This document shows positions 3,730 to 5,544 of a stretch of 5,544 bases of DNA, one piece after another. Within the stretch, counting starts at the first letter, position 1. Every line of letters starts with the position of its first letter. Location of the stretch: the NCBI GenBank assembly GCA_946539105.1, contig CAMNHG010000095.1:1-5544 (forward strand), in the 5' to 3' direction. Position numbers and translations under genes: made by a program. Source of the DNA: an uncultured Clostridia bacterium (lineage in GTDB: Bacteria; Bacillota; Clostridia; Oscillospirales; Acutalibacteraceae). The notes below the pieces were generated by a model. It was not told where the DNA came from. It saw only the letters and a list, made by a program, of their open reading frames with translations, and did not search any database.

Positions 3730-5544
3730 TTACTCTATCGGCTCAAAGTCAGCAACTCCGTGCTTGCACAGCGGACAGATGAAGTCTTCGGGAAGCTCCT
3801 CGCCTTCATAAATATATCCGCAAACCTTGCATACCCAGCCCTTTTTGCCGTCGGTTTCGGGCTTGGGCTTAACGTTGTTCTGGTAGTAGGTGTAGGTCAT
3901 TGTCTCTTTGTCGGAGAGCACTCTTGCCTCGGTTACCTCGCAGATAAACATTCCGTGAGTGTCGAGGTCAACATACTGCTCAACCTTAAGCGACATAAAC
4001 GAGTTGATGTAGTGGGGGAGGAACACAAGTCCGTTGTCGCTCTTAAGCGGCTTGCAATCCTTGAACTTGTCGGTGTTTCTTCCGCTCTGGAAGCCGAAGT
4101 TTTCAAACACGCTGAACGGAGCTTCTACAGACAGACAGTTGACGTTCATTTTGCCTGTTTCCTGAATAACGTGGTGCGAGTAGTTCTGCTTGTTAATGCA
4201 AACGGCAATGCGGTTGGGTGAGTTTGTAACCTGAGTAACGGTGTTAACGATAAGTCCGTTGTCCTTTTTGCCGTCGTTCGAGGTAACAACATACAGACCG
4301 TAGCCGATATTGAACAGTGCGGTGAGGTCGTTTTTGTTGGCGGTTGCGCCGTCCTGAGCCATATAGTCCTTGCACAACTCGTCAGCGAGAGCCTCAAGCT
4401 GAGCGGTGCTTTCGTCGTTAAGAGCGGACATAATCTTTACGGTGTTGTCGGTAAAGGTGATGTTCTTGCAGCCCTCAAGCATTTTTCTCATAGTCTTAGC
4501 CGCAAGCGGTGCCCATGAGCCGTTCTCGATAAGACCGATTGTCTTGTTCTGGAAGTTGCGCTCGGTGAGGTGGTTTATAAATTCGCGCATAAAGGGGAAA
4601 ATCTCAGCGTTATATGTAGTTGTCGCAAGCACGATTCTGCCGTAGCGGAACGCGTCCTCAACGCACTCTGCCATATCCTCGCGGGCGAGGTCGTTTACTA
4701 CAACCTTGGGACAGCCCTTTGACTTAAGCATATCAGCGAGCTTCATAACGGCTTTCTTTGTGTTGCCGTAAACCGAGGTATAGGCTATCATAATGCCGTC
4801 GCTCTCGGTGGAGTATGATGACCAGGTGTTGTACAGTCCGATGTAGTAGTCGAGGTTGTCGGTGAGAACAGGACCGTGGAGCGGACAGATAATCTTGATG
4901 TCGAGGGTTGCGGCCTTTTTGAGTAGGTTCTGAACCTGTGCGCCGTACTTGCCTACAATGCCGATATAGTAACGTCTTGCCTCGCAAGCCCAGTCTTCTT
5001 TAACTCCGGCTGCCTTTTTGATAAAGCTCGAAATCTCGTTGTCAACAGCACCGAATTTTCCGAAGCCGTCGGCAGAGAAGAGAACCTTGTCTGTGCTGTC
5101 ATAGGTAACCATTACCTCAGGCCAGTGAACCATAGGCGCGGCTACAAAGTTGAGCACATGCTTGCCGAGCTCGAGGGTGTCGCCCTCTTTAATGACAATC
5201 TGCCTGTCCTCAAAGTCTGTGCCGAAAAAGTTTTTCATCATCACAAATGCCTTTGCTGATGAAACAATCTTAGCGTTGGGGTAGAGGTCCATAAAGTTCT
5301 TGATGTTTGCGCTGTGGTCGGGTTCCATATGCTGAACAACAAGGTAGTCGGGCTTTCTCTCACCGAGAGTCATCTCGAGCTTTGAAAGCCAGTCGTTCTT
5401 AAAGTTGCGGTCTACGGTGTCCATTACCGCAATTTTTTGGTCGAGGATAACGTAAGAGTTGTAAGCCATACCCTCGGGAACAACATACTGACCCTCGAAC
5501 AAATCAATTTTGTGGTCGTTAACGCCGATATACTTGATATCATT
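3730..5544 (-). CDS. Multidomain flavodiiron O2/NO reductase with fused flavin reductase and rubredoxin (5' end outside window)
   Basis: The visible 604 codons run from the right edge to TAA at 3732-3730. Only a few N-terminal residues are missing, because the frame is open upstream with family-typical KYIGVNDHKIDLFEGQY; a TTG at 5502 is not the start. Numbering from the first visible codon, residues 1-245 are a metallo-beta-lactamase-like diiron domain with ligands H72, E74, D76 (HMEPDH), H140, D159 and H223. Residues 250-395 are a flavodoxin domain with FMN loop TSVYGNT (256-262). Residues 407-559 are a flavin reductase-like domain. Residues 569-604 are a short rubredoxin with CxxC pairs C572/C575 and C590/C593. 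The family (FprA, A-type flavoprotein) reduces O2 to water or NO to N2O in anaerobes. The last two domains match the layout of Moorella Hrb, the partner of FprA, so this chain may pass electrons from NAD(P)H to the diiron site by itself. All ligands are intact. Confidence 0.93.
   Translation of the reverse strand, partial: NDIKYIGVNDHKIDLFEGQYVVPEGMAYNSYVILDQKIAVMDTVDRNFKNDWLSKLEMTLGERKPDYLVVQHMEPDHSANIKNFMDLYPNAKIVSSAKAFVMMKNFFGTDFEDRQIVIKEGDTLELGKHVLNFVAAPMVHWPEVMVTYDSTDKVLFSADGFGKFGAVDNEISSFIKKAAGVKEDWACEARRYYIGIVGKYGAQVQNLLKKAATLDIKIICPLHGPVLTDNLDYYIGLYNTWSSYSTESDGIMIAYTSVYGNTKKAVMKLADMLKSKGCPKVVVNDLAREDMAECVEDAFRYGRIVLATTTYNAEIFPFMREFINHLTERNFQNKTIGLIENGSWAPLAAKTMRKMLEGCKNITFTDNTVKIMSALNDESTAQLEALADELCKDYMAQDGATANKNDLTALFNIGYGLYVVTSNDGKKDNGLIVNTVTQVTNSPNRIAVCINKQNYSHHVIQETGKMNVNCLSVEAPFSVFENFGFQSGRNTDKFKDCKPLKSDNGLVFLPHYINSFMSLKVEQYVDLDTHGMFICEVTEARVLSDKETMTYTYYQNNVKPKPETDGKKGWVCKVCGYIYEGEELPEDFICPLCKHGVADFEPIE

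Noticed and set aside
5500..5502. TTG as start codon of the flavodiiron gene
   Set aside because: The frame remains open to the window edge with 14 more codons that match the family's N-terminus, so the gene is cut by the window and the true start lies outside.

Overview
The window looks like chromosome of an anaerobic, moderate-GC Firmicute, most likely a gut clostridium of the Ruminococcus/Oscillospiraceae type. This is inferred from a flavodiiron protein fused to a flavin reductase and a rubredoxin, a Thr/Pro-linked surface lipoprotein esterase, an acyl-CoA synthetase of a type I associate with Clostridia, and intergenic DNA full of short palindromes. No species can be named from the sequence alone.

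Layout. Positions 1-54 (minus) hold the first 18 codons of a membrane protein, possibly a sodium:solute symporter. Positions 70-169 are AT-rich repeats. Positions 170-1822 (minus) encode a class I adenylate-forming acyl-CoA synthetase/ligase with all core motifs; its start is set by a Shine-Dalgarno at 1828-1835 and its promoter is at 1881-1909. The divergent intergenic region 1823-2241 holds that promoter, a weak Rex-like dyad, five tandem AGAGTTN heptamers, two hairpins and the promoter of the next gene. Positions 2242-3300 (plus) encode a secreted lipoprotein esterase of the esterase D/feruloyl-esterase family on a QPTTx repeat linker. The convergent intergenic region 3301-3729 has no gene. 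It holds a roughly 200-bp composite inverted-repeat element, a bidirectional terminator and an array of five small hairpins separated by a constant 9-mer. Positions 3730-5544 (minus, 5' end cut by the window edge) encode the multidomain flavodiiron O2/NO reductase.

How the genes may fit together. The ligase and the partial transporter share a strand, have no evident terminator between them and could be co-transcribed as an uptake-plus-activation pair; this is inference. The esterase is a separate monocistronic surface enzyme, plausibly acting on esterified plant polysaccharide. The flavodiiron protein is a separate oxygen/NO defence gene. No defence island, CRISPR array, tRNA, rRNA or transposase gene is visible. 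The least ordinary content is the non-coding DNA: several unrelated repeat families, three of which begin at or within 2 bp of a stop codon, and a hairpin array whose stems differ in sequence but all keep pairing.
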